Source: Pseudomonadota bacterium (GTDB lineage: Bacteria; Desulfobacterota; Desulfobulbia; Desulfobulbales; JAGXFP01). Taken from it: a stretch of 64,000 nt of DNA. The translations under genes were made by a program, and so were the position numbers. Below the pieces are notes generated by a model, which saw nothing but the letters and a program-made list of their open reading frames with translations, was not told where the DNA came from and searched no databases. The stretch spans positions 62,001 to 126,000 of the forward strand of contig JAHJAA010000043.1 of the NCBI GenBank assembly GCA_018814305.1. Reading direction: 5' to 3'. Positions 1 to 9,444 of the stretch are shown here, piece by piece; position 1 is the stretch's first letter, and each line of letters starts with the position of its first letter.

Positions 1-2
1 TG

Positions 3-245
3 GCCCGGTTAGATCTTGGGCACGAGGAGGCCGAGGCCATGACCGGCCAACTGGATCGGATTCTGGCCTATATTGATACCCTCAATGAGTTGGATACCAG
101 CCAGGTTGAGCCGACCACCCATGCCATCTCGGTGATCAATGCTTTTCGCGAGGATGAGTTGCAGGAGTCATTGCCGCGAGAACTGGCCCTGGTCAATGGC
201 CCGGACCAGAACGGTGAGGCTTTTGTGGTGCCGAGGATTATTTGA
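3..245 (+). CDS. gatC: GatC, Asp/Glu-tRNA amidotransferase subunit C (5' partial)
   Basis: Small subunit of the GatCAB amidotransferase, which converts misacylated Glu-tRNAGln/Asp-tRNAAsn to Gln-/Asn-tRNA in the cytoplasm. The reading frame is open from the window edge: codons before the first ATG (39) already read ARLDLGHEEAEA, the conserved N-terminal helix of GatC, so the true start lies upstream and ATG39 is internal. The C-terminal half shows the family pattern, with the LDT-x3-EPTTHA segment and a C-terminal VVPRII. gatA follows after a gap of about 230 bp that holds a terminator-like hairpin, unlike the usual tight gatCA coupling. Confidence 0.9.
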   Translation, partial: ARLDLGHEEAEAMTGQLDRILAYIDTLNELDTSQVEPTTHAISVINAFREDELQESLPRELALVNGPDQNGEAFVVPRII

Positions 246-394
246 TTTCAGCTGAGTGGTCCGTCGGAAGAATAACTGGAAAGCTCCCAACGATGCCCTG
301 CCCCTGATGATCGACAAAGTGGATTAGTCGTATTTGTGATTCCTTGAGTCATACTCACCACTCGTTCTGGGTGGCTCGGTTTTTTATGGATTAA

Positions 395-429
395 AGCGGA
401 TCTCAACTCATTAGGGATCCGCTCTTTTT
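395..429 (+). terminator. Terminator-like hairpin between gatC and gatA
   Basis: Perfect 8-bp inverted repeat AGCGGATC / GATCCGCT (395-402 and 416-423) with a 13-nt loop, followed by CTTTTT. It has the form of an intrinsic terminator but lies inside a normally co-transcribed pair, so it may attenuate gatA or end the gatC transcript. Confidence 0.55.
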
Positions 430-476
430 ATGGTGGCCCGCCTGTATCGTGATCGGTGACGGGAAGGAGAGAGAAT

Positions 477-1937
477 ATGGATTTACATACATTAACCATT
501 CATCAACTCCATGAGAGACTTGATCGGGGTGAGGTGACTTCGGTTGAAGCAACCGAGGCTGTCTTTGGCAGGATTGATCAGGTGGAGGGCAAGGTTGGGG
601 CCTATATTACGTTGAACCGGACTGAGGCCATGGTTCAGGCTGAAGCTGCGGATCAGCGTCGGGCCGCAGGAGACGGGGGGGCACTCTGTGGAATTCCCCT
701 TGGATTGAAGGATATCGTCTGTACCAAGGGATTAAAAACCACCTGTGGCTCAAAAATTCTTGAGTCGTTTGTCCCTCCCTATGATGCCACGGTGGTCAAG
801 AAATTAAAGGATGCGGGGGCGGTGATCATTGGGAAACTCAGCATGGACGAATTCGCCATGGGCTCGTCCAATGAGACCTGTGCCTTCGGTACTCCGAAAA
901 ATCCCTGGGATCTGGCTCATATTTGTGGAGGTTCCAGCGGAGGTTCCGCCGCAGCCTTAGCTGCCGATGAATGTATTGCGGCCATCGGTTCCGATACCGG
1001 AGGCTCTATTCGGCAACCTGCCTCCCACTGCGGAGTTGTGGGGATGAAACCAACCTATGGCCGGGTTTCACGCTATGGGCTCCTCGCCTACGCCTCTTCT
1101 TTGGATCAACTTGGTCCCATGACCAAGGATGTTCGTGATTGCACCTTGATGCTGCAGACGATGAGTGGCTATGATCCCCGTGATTCGACCTCGGTGAACT
1201 GCCCGGTGCCTGATTATTCGGCAGCTCTTACTCAAGGGGTGAAGGGCCTCAAGGTCGGTGTCCCTAAAGAATACTTCGGGGAAGGGTTGGATTCGGAGGT
1301 TGAACAGGCGGTGCGTTCCGGGATCCGTTTATTGGAGGAAGCCGGAGCGGAAATCTGCCAGGTTTCCCTGCCCCATACTGATTACGGCGTGGCTGCCTAT
1401 TACATCATCGCTCCAGCCGAGGCCAGTTCGAATCTGGCGCGGTATGACGGGGTCCGCTTCGGCTATCGGCATCAAGAGGCCGAGTCTTTGCTTGATCTCT
1501 ATTGCAAGTCCAGATCGGGCGGCTTTGGCAGTGAGGTCAAACGGCGTATTATGATCGGGACCTATGCTCTCTCCTCGGGGTATTACGATGCCTATTATAA
1601 AAAGGCGCTCCAGGTCCGCACCCTGATCGTCCAGGATTTTCTTGAGGCCTTTAAGCAGTGTGACGTCCTGGTCTCCCCGGTCTCGCCTTTTCCAGCCTGG
1701 CGGATCGGAGAGAAAATTGATGATCCTCTCAGTATGTATCTTTCCGATGTCCTGACCATCCCTTCCAACCTGGCCGGGGTGCCCTGTATGTCAGTTCCCT
1801 GCGGATTCAGCGGGGCTGGGCTGCCCATCGGCCTGCAAATTCAGGCCGCCCATTTTGCGGAAGAAAAGATCCTGCAAGTGGCCGCAGTCCTGGAGAATGA
1901 ACTTGGCGTCGTAGGAAAAAAACCATCACTTGTTTAA
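477..1937 (+). CDS. gatA: GatA, Asp/Glu-tRNA(Asn/Gln) amidotransferase subunit A
   Basis: Glutaminase subunit of GatCAB; releases ammonia from glutamine for transamidation of misacylated tRNA. The 486-residue length is normal. The amidase signature is intact: catalytic Lys in [10 protein letters not shown] (about residue 76), the Gly/Ser-rich [10 protein letters not shown] (about 151), and the nucleophile Ser in [12 protein letters not shown] (about 175). The ATG at 477 is chosen because GGGAAGGAGAG lies just upstream; a GTG at 456 would add seven residues without a good ribosome site. hisC follows after 12 bp, so gatA, hisC and cmk probably form one transcript. No gatB is seen. Confidence 0.95.
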   Translation: MDLHTLTIHQLHERLDRGEVTSVEATEAVFGRIDQVEGKVGAYITLNRTEAMVQAEAADQRRAAGDGGALCGIPLGLKDIVCTKGLKTTCGSKILESFVPPYDATVVKKLKDAGAVIIGKLSMDEFAMGSSNETCAFGTPKNPWDLAHICGGSSGGSAAALAADECIAAIGSDTGGSIRQPASHCGVVGMKPTYGRVSRYGLLAYASSLDQLGPMTKDVRDCTLMLQTMSGYDPRDSTSVNCPVPDYSAALTQGVKGLKVGVPKEYFGEGLDSEVEQAVRSGIRLLEEAGAEICQVSLPHTDYGVAAYYIIAPAEASSNLARYDGVRFGYRHQEAESLLDLYCKSRSGGFGSEVKRRIMIGTYALSSGYYDAYYKKALQVRTLIVQDFLEAFKQCDVLVSPVSPFPAWRIGEKIDDPLSMYLSDVLTIPSNLAGVPCMSVPCGFSGAGLPIGLQIQAAHFAEEKILQVAAVLENELGVVGKKPSLV

Positions 1938-1949
1938 AAGGAAAGTCCC

Positions 1950-3113
1950 ATGAAGCTCCATGTCCCAGATGCTATCCGCACCCTGATCCCTTACCCCCCC
2001 GGGAAACCGCTGGAAGAGTTGGAGCGTGAGTATGGGATTACCGGTTCCATTAAGCTGGCCTCCAACGAAAATGCCCTGGGCCCTTCTCCCAAGGCAGTCA
2101 AGGCCGTTGCTGAAACATTGCAGAAACTCCATCGGTACCCTGATGGTTCCAACTATTATCTGGCCACCCGCCTTGCCGAAGATCTCGGAATCCGAGTGGA
2201 TGAGATTGTTTTTGGGAATGGGTCCAATGAGATCATTGAATTACTCATTGCCACCTTTCTTGAGGCAGGAGACGAGGTTATCACCAGCCATCCCACCTTT
2301 CTGGTTTATCAGAAGATGGTGCAGGCCCGGGGTGGGGTAAATCGGATTGTCCCCTTGACCCAAGGATCGGCCTTGCCGGTTACTATCCCGCCTGGGAGCG
2401 TTCAGCTGGGGGTGAGCCATGATCTTGATGCTATTGTGGCCTTGATCAATAACCGGACCCGTTTGATCTTTCTCGATAATCCCAATAATCCCACCGGTAC
2501 GGTCTTTTCTCCAACCGATTTTGAGTCGTTTCTGGCTCGGGTCCCGGAGGATGTGGTGGTGGTTCTTGATGAGGCCTATGTGGATTTTGTCGATCCAGCG
2601 GTCCGGATCGATGTAAGAAAGTATCTCCATGGATCGGTCCCGGTGGTGGGGCTTCGTACTTTTTCCAAGGCCTATGGCCTGGCTGGGCTCAGGGTTGGGT
2701 ATGGTCTGATGCATCGTGAAATTGCCGATCTGCTCCATCGGGTACGACAACCGTTTAACGTGAATCTGCCCGCCCAGGTTGGCGCTCTGGCCGCCTTGGA
2801 CGATACTGAACATTATCAAAAGACCATGCAATTGACCCGGGATGGGATTACCTGGCTTTCTCGGGAAATTTCTCAGCTGGGCTGCACGGTTTATGCGACT
2901 CAAACCAACTTTTTTCTGGTGGATGTAGGGTTTGAGGCTGCTCGCGTGTATGAATTGCTGCTTGCCCGTGGGGTAATTGTCCGACCGATGAAGGCCTATG
3001 GCTATCCCCATTATATCAGGATCACAGTGGGGCTCCCGGAAGAGAACCAACGGCTGGTCAAGGCTCTGGCAGAGGTTCTGGCCGAGCTCCGGTCGTCCGG
3101 AGAGTCAAAATGA
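1950..3113 (+). CDS. hisC: HisC, histidinol-phosphate aminotransferase
   Basis: PLP enzyme of histidine biosynthesis, transferring an amino group from glutamate to imidazole-acetol phosphate. The 387-residue protein has the class I/II aminotransferase layout: LASNENALGPSP near the N-terminus, DNPNNPTGTVFSP in the middle, DEAYVDFVD, and the PLP lysine in RTFSKAYGLAGLRVGYG (about residue 238). AAGGAAAG precedes the ATG. The stop overlaps the cmk start by 4 bp (ATGA), indicating translational coupling. Broader aromatic aminotransferase activity cannot be excluded from sequence. Confidence 0.93.
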   Translation: MKLHVPDAIRTLIPYPPGKPLEELEREYGITGSIKLASNENALGPSPKAVKAVAETLQKLHRYPDGSNYYLATRLAEDLGIRVDEIVFGNGSNEIIELLIATFLEAGDEVITSHPTFLVYQKMVQARGGVNRIVPLTQGSALPVTIPPGSVQLGVSHDLDAIVALINNRTRLIFLDNPNNPTGTVFSPTDFESFLARVPEDVVVVLDEAYVDFVDPAVRIDVRKYLHGSVPVVGLRTFSKAYGLAGLRVGYGLMHREIADLLHRVRQPFNVNLPAQVGALAALDDTEHYQKTMQLTRDGITWLSREISQLGCTVYATQTNFFLVDVGFEAARVYELLLARGVIVRPMKAYGYPHYIRITVGLPEENQRLVKALAEVLAELRSSGESK

Positions 3114-3781
3114 ATCAAGCGGCAGTGGTGACCATTGACGGCCCCTCGGGTGCCGGAAAGAGCACCATCAGTCGTCGGTTGGCTGTTGCGCTGGGCTATA
3201 CGTATCTTGATACCGGTGCCATGTATCGGGCGGTTGCCTTGCAGGCCAAGCGACAAGGGCTCGGTTCGGAAGCTCAGACCGATGCCCTCCAGTCACTCCT
3301 CGATGGTATCGGTTTGGAACTGTTGCCGGGGGAGGGTGATACCCGAGTGTTGCTCAACGGTTCGGACGTGTCCTTAGAAATTAGAACTCCTGAGATGTCC
3401 TTGTTGGCTTCTAAGATATCCGCTCTACCTGCAGTACGCCAAAAGCTCACCGCCCTCCAGCGGATGCTGGGGAAAAAAGGGGCTATTGTTGCCGAAGGAC
3501 GTGATATGGGCACCGTTGTATTTCCGGAAGCCGCCAATAAATTTTTTCTTGATGCGACTCCGGAAGAAAGGGCTCGGCGGAGGGTTCTACAACTGCAGGA
3601 ACAGGGGCGGCAGGTTGATCCGGCAGAGATTCTTCGGCAGACCATCCTCCGCGACCAGGCCGATTCCAGCCGTGATTTGGCCCCTTTAAAACCAGCCACC
3701 GATGCGATTATTGTTGATTCTTCCGAATTGACCCTTGATGAAGTTGTCTCGCTTATGATGGAATATATCCATGGCAAATGA
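3110..3781 (+). CDS. cmk: Cmk, cytidylate kinase
   Basis: Phosphorylates CMP/dCMP with ATP in pyrimidine nucleotide salvage. 223 residues, normal for the bacterial family. The P-loop GPSGAGKST is at residues 11-19, followed by the YLDTGAMYRAVAL substrate segment, the KKGAIVAEGRDMGTVVFP region and the lid helix ATPEERARRR. The start overlaps the hisC stop by four bases, so expression is probably coupled. A PilZ gene follows after 130 bp. Confidence 0.94.
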   Translation: MNQAAVVTIDGPSGAGKSTISRRLAVALGYTYLDTGAMYRAVALQAKRQGLGSEAQTDALQSLLDGIGLELLPGEGDTRVLLNGSDVSLEIRTPEMSLLASKISALPAVRQKLTALQRMLGKKGAIVAEGRDMGTVVFPEAANKFFLDATPEERARRRVLQLQEQGRQVDPAEILRQTILRDQADSSRDLAPLKPATDAIIVDSSELTLDEVVSLMMEYIHGK

Positions 3782-3911
3782 TGATCTTTGAGGCATATCA
3801 TTTTTTAATAATCGTATTTCGTCGGAACCAATCAGGTGATCTGACAGGAGAACCAGGTAGGGCCGGGTTTTGCCGGTGTATCCAATATTCGTAATGACAA
3901 GGGAGGCTACC

Positions 3912-4259
3912 ATGGCTGATGATCTTAGGCGGATGAAGCGCAGGCATTTGATCTACTATCTCGATGTGTATGAAGTGGGTACTGATAAGCTTTTGGGGCA
4001 TTTGGTGGACATTACCACCAAGGGAATTAAGCTGGTCAGTAAGGATCCATTACCCATCGGCACTGATTACGCCATGAAGATGATCCTCCCGGAGGGATAT
4101 TTTGATGAACGGGAGCTCTTGCTTCAGGGGCGCGCCATGTGGTCTTCCAATGATATTAATCCTGATTTTTATGATACCGGTTTTGAGATCCCGGAAATTG
4201 ACGGGAAAACCATAGATATTATCAAGGAATTAATCGAAGCCATTGGTTTTATGAATTAA
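3912..4259 (+). CDS. PilZ domain protein
   Basis: Predicted cyclic-di-GMP receptor of 115 residues consisting of little more than one PilZ domain. The RxxxR ligand motif is visible near residues 7-11 (RMKRR) and the second motif appears as DITTKG (Ser replaced by Thr of the usual D/NxSxxG). The start at 3912 is preferred over an upstream in-frame ATG (3870) because AAGGGAGG lies at the right distance. It stands alone between cmk and a phosphotransferase gene, so its target is not evident. Binding of c-di-GMP is inferred from the motifs only. Confidence 0.8.
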   Translation: MADDLRRMKRRHLIYYLDVYEVGTDKLLGHLVDITTKGIKLVSKDPLPIGTDYAMKMILPEGYFDERELLLQGRAMWSSNDINPDFYDTGFEIPEIDGKTIDIIKELIEAIGFMN

Positions 4260-4352
4260 AGCAAGGGGTGCTTGGAACTGATTTGCCAGGGCAATTCGCT
4301 CCATCGGCCTTGAGCAAGTGGCTTCTTTCGCCTGCTCAAAAATAAGGAAACA

Positions 4353-5366
4353 ATGAAAAATACAGTACCGAATTTTATCGAATATTTACTGACCCCGGCG
4401 GCGTATCCCCATCCAGCGACTGAGATCAAACTCGTTCAGACCCATATCTCCTATGTCGTACTGGCCGGTGATTTTGTCTATAAGCTAAAGAAGCCGGTGG
4501 ATTTTGGTTTTCTTAATTTCACGACCCTGGACCAACGCCGACATTTCTGTGAACGAGAATTGGTCCTGAATCGAAGACTTTGTCCCGACCTGTATCTTGG
4601 AATGGTGACCATCGCCGAGGAGGAGGGGAGGCTCAATCTCGACGGGCGAGGGTCGGTAGTAGAGTATGGGGTCAAGATGCGGCGGATGCCGGAAGAGAAG
4701 ATGATGGGCCGGATCATCGGCTCCGGGGGGTTGACCCGGGAAATGCTGGATCGGATCGTTGCGATCCTGGTTCCCTTTTACGGGCAGGCTGAGGCAACCT
4801 CTGAGATCAATAGCTTTGGACGTCCCGAGGCCGTTGGAGTTAATGTTCGGGAAAATTTTGACCAAACCGAAGGGTTTATCGGTTGTTCCGCTTTGAGTCG
4901 AGAGCAGTTTGAGATCATTAACCACTATACCTTGGATTTCCTGGCTCGGGAGGGGCTTTTTGCTGTTCGGATGACCGAGGGGCGGATCAGGGATTGCCAT
5001 GGCGATCTTTACTCGGCCAATATCTGTTTGACCGAATCGGTCCAGATTTTTGATTGTATCGAATTTAACGAACGGTTTCGATATTGCGACATTGCCAGTG
5101 ATGTTGCTTTTTTGGCCATGGATCTCGATTTTCATGGGTTGCCTGAGCTGTCCCGGTATTTCATTGACTCTTTTGTTGCTCTTTCCGGGGATTCAGGCCT
5201 TTTGACCATGCTTGATTTTTATAAATGTTACCGGGCCTATGTCCGTGGGAAGATCGGCCTGTTTACCGCCCATGCCCCGGAAGTGGACGAAGAGACCCGT
5301 CAGGGTTGCCTTGATCAGGCGAGCCGGTACTTTGCATTGGCGGAAGGGTATGCCGTTATCGGGTGA
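4353..5366 (+). CDS. COG2187-type aminoglycoside-phosphotransferase-family protein
   Basis: Protein-kinase-like fold of the APH family, 337 residues. The catalytic loop is visible as CHGDLYSANI (about residue 216), followed by the metal-binding FDCIEFNERFRYCDIASD region. An N-terminal segment VYKLKKPVDFGFL carries a likely ATP-site lysine. The family is often fused to a C-terminal P-loop kinase; here that partner is a separate gene starting 17 bp before this stop. The substrate is unknown, and true aminoglycoside resistance is unlikely. Confidence 0.8.
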   Translation: MKNTVPNFIEYLLTPAAYPHPATEIKLVQTHISYVVLAGDFVYKLKKPVDFGFLNFTTLDQRRHFCERELVLNRRLCPDLYLGMVTIAEEEGRLNLDGRGSVVEYGVKMRRMPEEKMMGRIIGSGGLTREMLDRIVAILVPFYGQAEATSEINSFGRPEAVGVNVRENFDQTEGFIGCSALSREQFEIINHYTLDFLAREGLFAVRMTEGRIRDCHGDLYSANICLTESVQIFDCIEFNERFRYCDIASDVAFLAMDLDFHGLPELSRYFIDSFVALSGDSGLLTMLDFYKCYRAYVRGKIGLFTAHAPEVDEETRQGCLDQASRYFALAEGYAVIG

Positions 5367-5916
5367 CAATTGGGTGTTTTTTGGGCTCATCGCTTCAGGA
5401 AAGAGCTTTCTCGCCACGGCCTGGGCCCAGCACCACGGCTTCAGCCTCTATAATTCCGATCGGGTCAGGAAGGAATTGGCCGGGATTGAGCCGACCTCCA
5501 GAAATCCTTCATCCTTGAACCAGGGTATATATTCTTCTGAGTTTTCTCGTCGTACCTACGATGAACTCCTGATCCGGGCCGAAGCGGCTATCCTTCAGGG
5601 TCTTCCGGTGGTCCTTGACGGTTCTTATCAGAGTCGTGGGGAAAGGGACCGGGTCTGTGATCTTGCCCGTCGGTTAAAGGTCCAGGCTCGATTTATTCTA
5701 TGTACTTGTTCCGATGATGAAGTAAAAAAAAGGCTCAGAATCCGAGCTCAGGATCCCACCGCAGTTTCCGATGGGCGCTGGGAGGTCCTGGAGCGGCAGA
5801 AGGAACGTTTTGAGCCACCGGATGAGCTTGCCCCTTCGCAACTGCTCGTCTTGAATACTGAAAGACCCTTGGTTGATTTATTGCGGGAACTCGATCAACG
5901 TTTCCTTGGTCTGTGA
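5350..5916 (+). CDS. P-loop kinase, partner of the COG2187 protein
   Basis: AAA/zeta-toxin-like small-molecule kinase of the COG0645 type, 188 residues. The Walker A motif is near the N-terminus as FFGLIASGKS (residues about 9-18), followed by YNSDRVRKEL, a typical kinase Asp/Arg segment, and a mid-protein VVLDGSY strand. The ATG at 5350 overlaps the previous gene by 17 bp in another frame and has GGCGGAAGGG just upstream. In many bacteria the two domains form one polypeptide; here they are two overlapping genes, suggesting a complex or an old frameshift that was kept. The substrate is unknown. Confidence 0.75.
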   Translation: MPLSGDNWVFFGLIASGKSFLATAWAQHHGFSLYNSDRVRKELAGIEPTSRNPSSLNQGIYSSEFSRRTYDELLIRAEAAILQGLPVVLDGSYQSRGERDRVCDLARRLKVQARFILCTCSDDEVKKRLRIRAQDPTAVSDGRWEVLERQKERFEPPDELAPSQLLVLNTERPLVDLLRELDQRFLGL

Positions 5917-6107
5917 CGGTTGGCCCCAAGGTGTTCCCGATGTGCCCCTGGAATCAAGTTTTATTAAGTGTTTTTGCTCGTGCCCCTGGAGGATAATCCC
6001 CGATTTATCCTCTGTACTTGTTTGGTGAAAGAGGGTAATTAAATCAAAAGTGGTTCTGGGCAAAGGACCTTATTGGTTACGATATTGAAGCGAAGAGGTG
6101 TGAAGAT

Positions 6108-6530
6108 ATGGATAGCAGGATGTATGTTTTAAAATTTCCCAAGGCAACTATTGATCAACCTATTATCTGCAATCTGATGAAATTATACGGGGTTGAATTC
6201 AATATCCTCAAGGCGGATATCAACCGGCAGCAGGAAGGGTTGATGGTCCTTGAACTCCTCGGCCATAAAGCCAAATTGAAAGAAGGTATCCGGTATCTCA
6301 AGGAACTTGGTGTTGGGGTTGAGCGGGTAGCTTCTCGGATCGGTCGAAATGATGATAAATGTTTTCAGTGCGGGGCTTGTACCGGGATATGTCCCACCGG
6401 GGCCCTGGCCCTTGAGCGACCGACCATGGCGGTTCTGTTCGACCGGGAAAAATGCAGTGGTTGTGGGTTGTGCGTGGCGGTATGCCCGGTGCGGGCCATG
6501 ACCGTTACCCTTGATCATTCCGCGTTGTAA
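6108..6530 (+). CDS. NIL-domain ferredoxin, 2[4Fe-4S]
   Basis: A 140-residue protein with an N-terminal NIL domain (about residues 4-75, the ferredoxin-like fold also found at the C-terminus of methionine ABC transporter ATPases) and a C-terminal bacterial ferredoxin with two cluster motifs, CFQCGACTGICPTGA (about 85) and CSGCGLCVAVCPVRA (about 113). Such proteins occur in anaerobes and sulfate reducers and have been linked to sulfur or homocysteine assimilation; that role here is inference. It is a monocistronic gene with an upstream GAGGTGTGAAG ribosome site, convergent with the fdh operon. Confidence 0.85.
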   Translation: MDSRMYVLKFPKATIDQPIICNLMKLYGVEFNILKADINRQQEGLMVLELLGHKAKLKEGIRYLKELGVGVERVASRIGRNDDKCFQCGACTGICPTGALALERPTMAVLFDREKCSGCGLCVAVCPVRAMTVTLDHSAL

Positions 6531-6610
6531 AAGTCTACTCGGTCTTTTGATGAACGGTTGTTATGGATTTGTTTGGATGGCTGCTGAGCCGTGCTGACGG
6601 AAGTATCGGG

Positions 6611-8596
6611 TCAGGTTTTTTTGGGTGTTGTTTGGGTTTTTGTCCGCCAGGCGTTGAGTCGGAGAGCGGTCTGGGGAAAGAGTTCCAGGTCAGTATGGGG
6701 TAGAAACAGCGAGGCGATGTACTGATCCTTGAAATTTGTTACCTCGGATAATTCAAAACTGGTCATACGGTTGACTACTTCCACCACGTCCCTGCGGATA
6801 TGGTTGCTCAGTTCACTCATTCTCCCTCCCATCAACGAGCCGTTCCCCACATAGAGGACCTTTTCCGCGGGGACTTCGGGCAGCAGGCCAACGGTCATGG
6901 CTGCATCGAGATCGATGTAGCTGCCAAAGGCACCGGCCAGGATGATCTGTTCCAGATCGCCGATGGTGAGGCCAACTTCCTCCACCAGAGTTTTGACGCC
7001 GGCAAAGATGGCGGCTTTGGCTCTGATCAGATTTTCTATATCCACCTCATTGATCACAATATCATGATCCGTGCCGTTTTCTTCCTCTTCGGCCAGGACA
7101 TACTCATACCCGCTTCGACCCTGGCGAATTCTGGTGGTGGGCAGGTTCTGATTGAATTTGCCGTTGGGGTCAATGACCCCGTGGTTCAGCAGGGCGGCGA
7201 CGATGATCAGCAGGCCTGACCCACAGATTCCCAAGGCTGGCTGGTTATCGATGGTGATGTTCATCGGTTCGAAGCTTTCTGGATTGATACTGAAATCCTT
7301 GATGGCCCCCTTGGCCGCTCGCATGCCGTGGGTGATACCGCCACCCTCGAAGGCGGGACCGGCGGAACAGGCCGCACAGACCAACCACTCCCTGTTGCCG
7401 ATCACGATTTCAGCATTGGTGCCGATATCGATGTACAGGGTCAAGGCCTGGGTTCTATAGAGTCCGGCACCCATAACGCCCGCGACAATATCCCCGCCCA
7501 CATAACTGGAAATGGCCGGGAAGAAAAGGGCCACGCAGTGGGGGGGGAGGTCGATGCCCAGGTCATTGGCCCGGATGGGCGGGAAAAACGTGGTTACCGG
7601 CACATAGGGGGCGCGGCGGATGGAATGGGGCTCTAATCCCATGAAGAGATGGGTCATGGTGGTGTTGCCGGCCAGGGTGATGGAGGTGATTTCCTCCGGG
7701 CCGATCCCGGTCTCAGCCAAGAGCTGATGGATTAAGGTATTGACCGTGGAGACGGCAAGCTCTGCCATCCGGGCAAGACCTGAGGGGGTCTCGGCGTGGA
7801 TGATCCGGGTGATCACGTCTTCGCCATAGCTGATCTGCCCGTTATAGTCTCCGGCGCCGGCCAGAATTTTTCCAGTATCGGTATTGACCAACTGGGCGTA
7901 GATGGAAGTGGTCCCGATATCAACCACCAGGCCATAGCAGCGATTGGTCCAATTCCCCGACTGGATATTGATCAGAAAATTCTTGCCGAAACCTGGGCGG
8001 ACCGGGCGGGCAATGGTGGCGGTAACCCGGAAATCGTCCTCCCGCAAGACCCGCCGGAGTTTTTTTAAACCGGACAGGCTGATGACCAGATTGCGTTCAT
8101 CGTACTGGTTGTGCAGACCCTGGATCAAGCGTTTGGCATCGGCCATGTTGTCCACTGCTGAGGGCCGGGGGAGTTCCACGAAGAGTTTGATCACCGGTGG
8201 TTGAAAGATCCCTTCCCGGCGGAGTTCCTCGATATCGTCCTTTTTAAGGCGTGCGCGATGGATTTCAGGGACCTGGGTGGAAAGGCCACCGATGAGTTTC
8301 CCTGCTTCCGTGGGAATTTCAATGGTGAGATCAGAGTTCACTATTCCGGTACAGGCCTGGCGAAAACCTGCGGCTATCTGATCCTTGGTGAGTTTTTCGC
8401 TGAGTCCTTGTCCAAGTTCTCCCTGACGGACAATCACCCGGCATTTGCCGCAGACCCCGCTCCCGCCACAGGAGGCGTTGATATGAATTCCCGCCTCCCG
8501 GGCCGATTTAAGGAGCGATTCCCCGGCAGTGGCCTCAAAGGTATGTCCGGAGGGGTGAAGGGTAATCCGGTAACGTTTGTCTTCCGGTGGGGTCAT
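6611..8596 (-). CDS. ASKHA-domain ferredoxin protein (RACo/RamA-like, DUF4445)
   Basis: A 661-residue protein of the COG3894 family, whose characterised members reductively activate corrinoid proteins using ATP. An N-terminal 2Fe-2S ferredoxin has CGGSGVCGKC near residue 40 and a fourth Cys in RQACTG. The C-terminal ASKHA ATPase part shows VVDIGTTSI, TLAGNTTMTHLFMG, YIDIGTNAEI and ILAGAFGSYID. The ATG at 8596 forms an ATGA overlap with the upstream flavin subunit gene, so it is translationally coupled to the formate dehydrogenase operon. A role in activating a corrinoid Fe-S protein or methyltransferase is inferred; no corrinoid partner lies in the window. Confidence 0.85.
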   Translation of the reverse strand: MTPPEDKRYRITLHPSGHTFEATAGESLLKSAREAGIHINASCGGSGVCGKCRVIVRQGELGQGLSEKLTKDQIAAGFRQACTGIVNSDLTIEIPTEAGKLIGGLSTQVPEIHRARLKKDDIEELRREGIFQPPVIKLFVELPRPSAVDNMADAKRLIQGLHNQYDERNLVISLSGLKKLRRVLREDDFRVTATIARPVRPGFGKNFLINIQSGNWTNRCYGLVVDIGTTSIYAQLVNTDTGKILAGAGDYNGQISYGEDVITRIIHAETPSGLARMAELAVSTVNTLIHQLLAETGIGPEEITSITLAGNTTMTHLFMGLEPHSIRRAPYVPVTTFFPPIRANDLGIDLPPHCVALFFPAISSYVGGDIVAGVMGAGLYRTQALTLYIDIGTNAEIVIGNREWLVCAACSAGPAFEGGGITHGMRAAKGAIKDFSINPESFEPMNITIDNQPALGICGSGLLIIVAALLNHGVIDPNGKFNQNLPTTRIRQGRSGYEYVLAEEEENGTDHDIVINEVDIENLIRAKAAIFAGVKTLVEEVGLTIGDLEQIILAGAFGSYIDLDAAMTVGLLPEVPAEKVLYVGNGSLMGGRMSELSNHIRRDVVEVVNRMTSFELSEVTNFKDQYIASLFLPHTDLELFPQTALRLNAWRTKTQTTPKKT

Positions 8597-9444
8597 GTGG
8601 CAAGCTCCATTACTTCGTGTCCCTGTAATTCGGCCAGGGTAAAGACGGGACCATCCCGGCACACCAGCTTGTCATCAAGATGGCAGTGTCGACAGACCCC
8701 GACCCCGCACTTCATATGGCGTTCCAGGGTGGTGATAATGTCATTGGGGTCAAAACCCAGACAAGTGAGTTCGGCCAGGACTGCCCGGATCATTAATCCG
8801 GGACCGCAGACCAGGGCCTTGGTCCGGGTGGGATTAGGGGCAACCGTATCAAGCAGGCTGGTGACCAGCCCCACCGATCCTTTCCAGTCGGGGGTGCCAT
8901 GGTCAACGGTGAGATGACAGTCAACCCGACCGCTTTTTTCCCAGGCAGCAAGATCTGTGCAGAAGGCTATATCGGCAGGGGATCTGCTGCCATAAAGTAA
9001 AGTGATGCGGTTGTCACTAAAGCGGGGATCGGCCAGACAGCTTAAAATGACCGAGCGAAGCGGGGCCAGGCCGATTCCTCCGGCGATAAACAGCAGATCG
9101 GTTCCGACCAGTTTATCCAGCGGAAAGGGCCGGCCGAAGGGACCGCGGATGCCGACGCTGTCACCAGGTTGCAAGGAGTGCATGGCGGAAGTCAGCCGCC
9201 CCGCCAGCCGAACACTGAGATCAAAGGAATCGGTCCGGCTGTTGCTCGAAGCAATGGAGATAGGGGCTTCACCGCAGTGGGGCATGGAAACCATGACAAA
9301 TTGGCCGGGTTGGAATCGAAACACGGTCGGTTGGGCACCCATGCTTAAAGAGAGAGCGAAGGTCTTGATCTGGGAGTTTTCCTCAATCACCGATTGTACT
9401 TTGGCGGTCTTTGGCAGATAGAGACCGGCGGCGTTATGTTCCAT
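8593..9444 (-). CDS. FAD/NAD(P)-binding subunit (sulfhydrogenase gamma / AsrB-like)
   Basis: Ferredoxin-NADP reductase-fold subunit of 283 residues that passes electrons between NAD(P)H, FAD and a 2Fe-2S cluster. FAD region: FQPGQFVMVS and the PISIASSNS segment; NAD region: LLFIAGGIGLAPLRS; C-terminal cluster ligands in MKCGVGVCRHCHL and a later Cys in DKLVCRDGP. The ATG at 9444 overlaps the upstream gene by 11 bp and has GGGAGA before it. Sitting between the 4Fe-4S subunit and the ASKHA protein, it probably links formate dehydrogenase to NAD(P) or to the ASKHA ferredoxin domain. Confidence 0.87.
   Translation of the reverse strand: MEHNAAGLYLPKTAKVQSVIEENSQIKTFALSLSMGAQPTVFRFQPGQFVMVSMPHCGEAPISIASSNSRTDSFDLSVRLAGRLTSAMHSLQPGDSVGIRGPFGRPFPLDKLVGTDLLFIAGGIGLAPLRSVILSCLADPRFSDNRITLLYGSRSPADIAFCTDLAAWEKSGRVDCHLTVDHGTPDWKGSVGLVTSLLDTVAPNPTRTKALVCGPGLMIRAVLAELTCLGFDPNDIITTLERHMKCGVGVCRHCHLDDKLVCRDGPVFTLAELQGHEVMELAT

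Noticed and set aside
2241-3050. Long minus-strand ORF of 269 codons inside hisC
   Set aside because: Shadow of hisC, whose aminotransferase motifs are intact; the translation shows no domain pattern.
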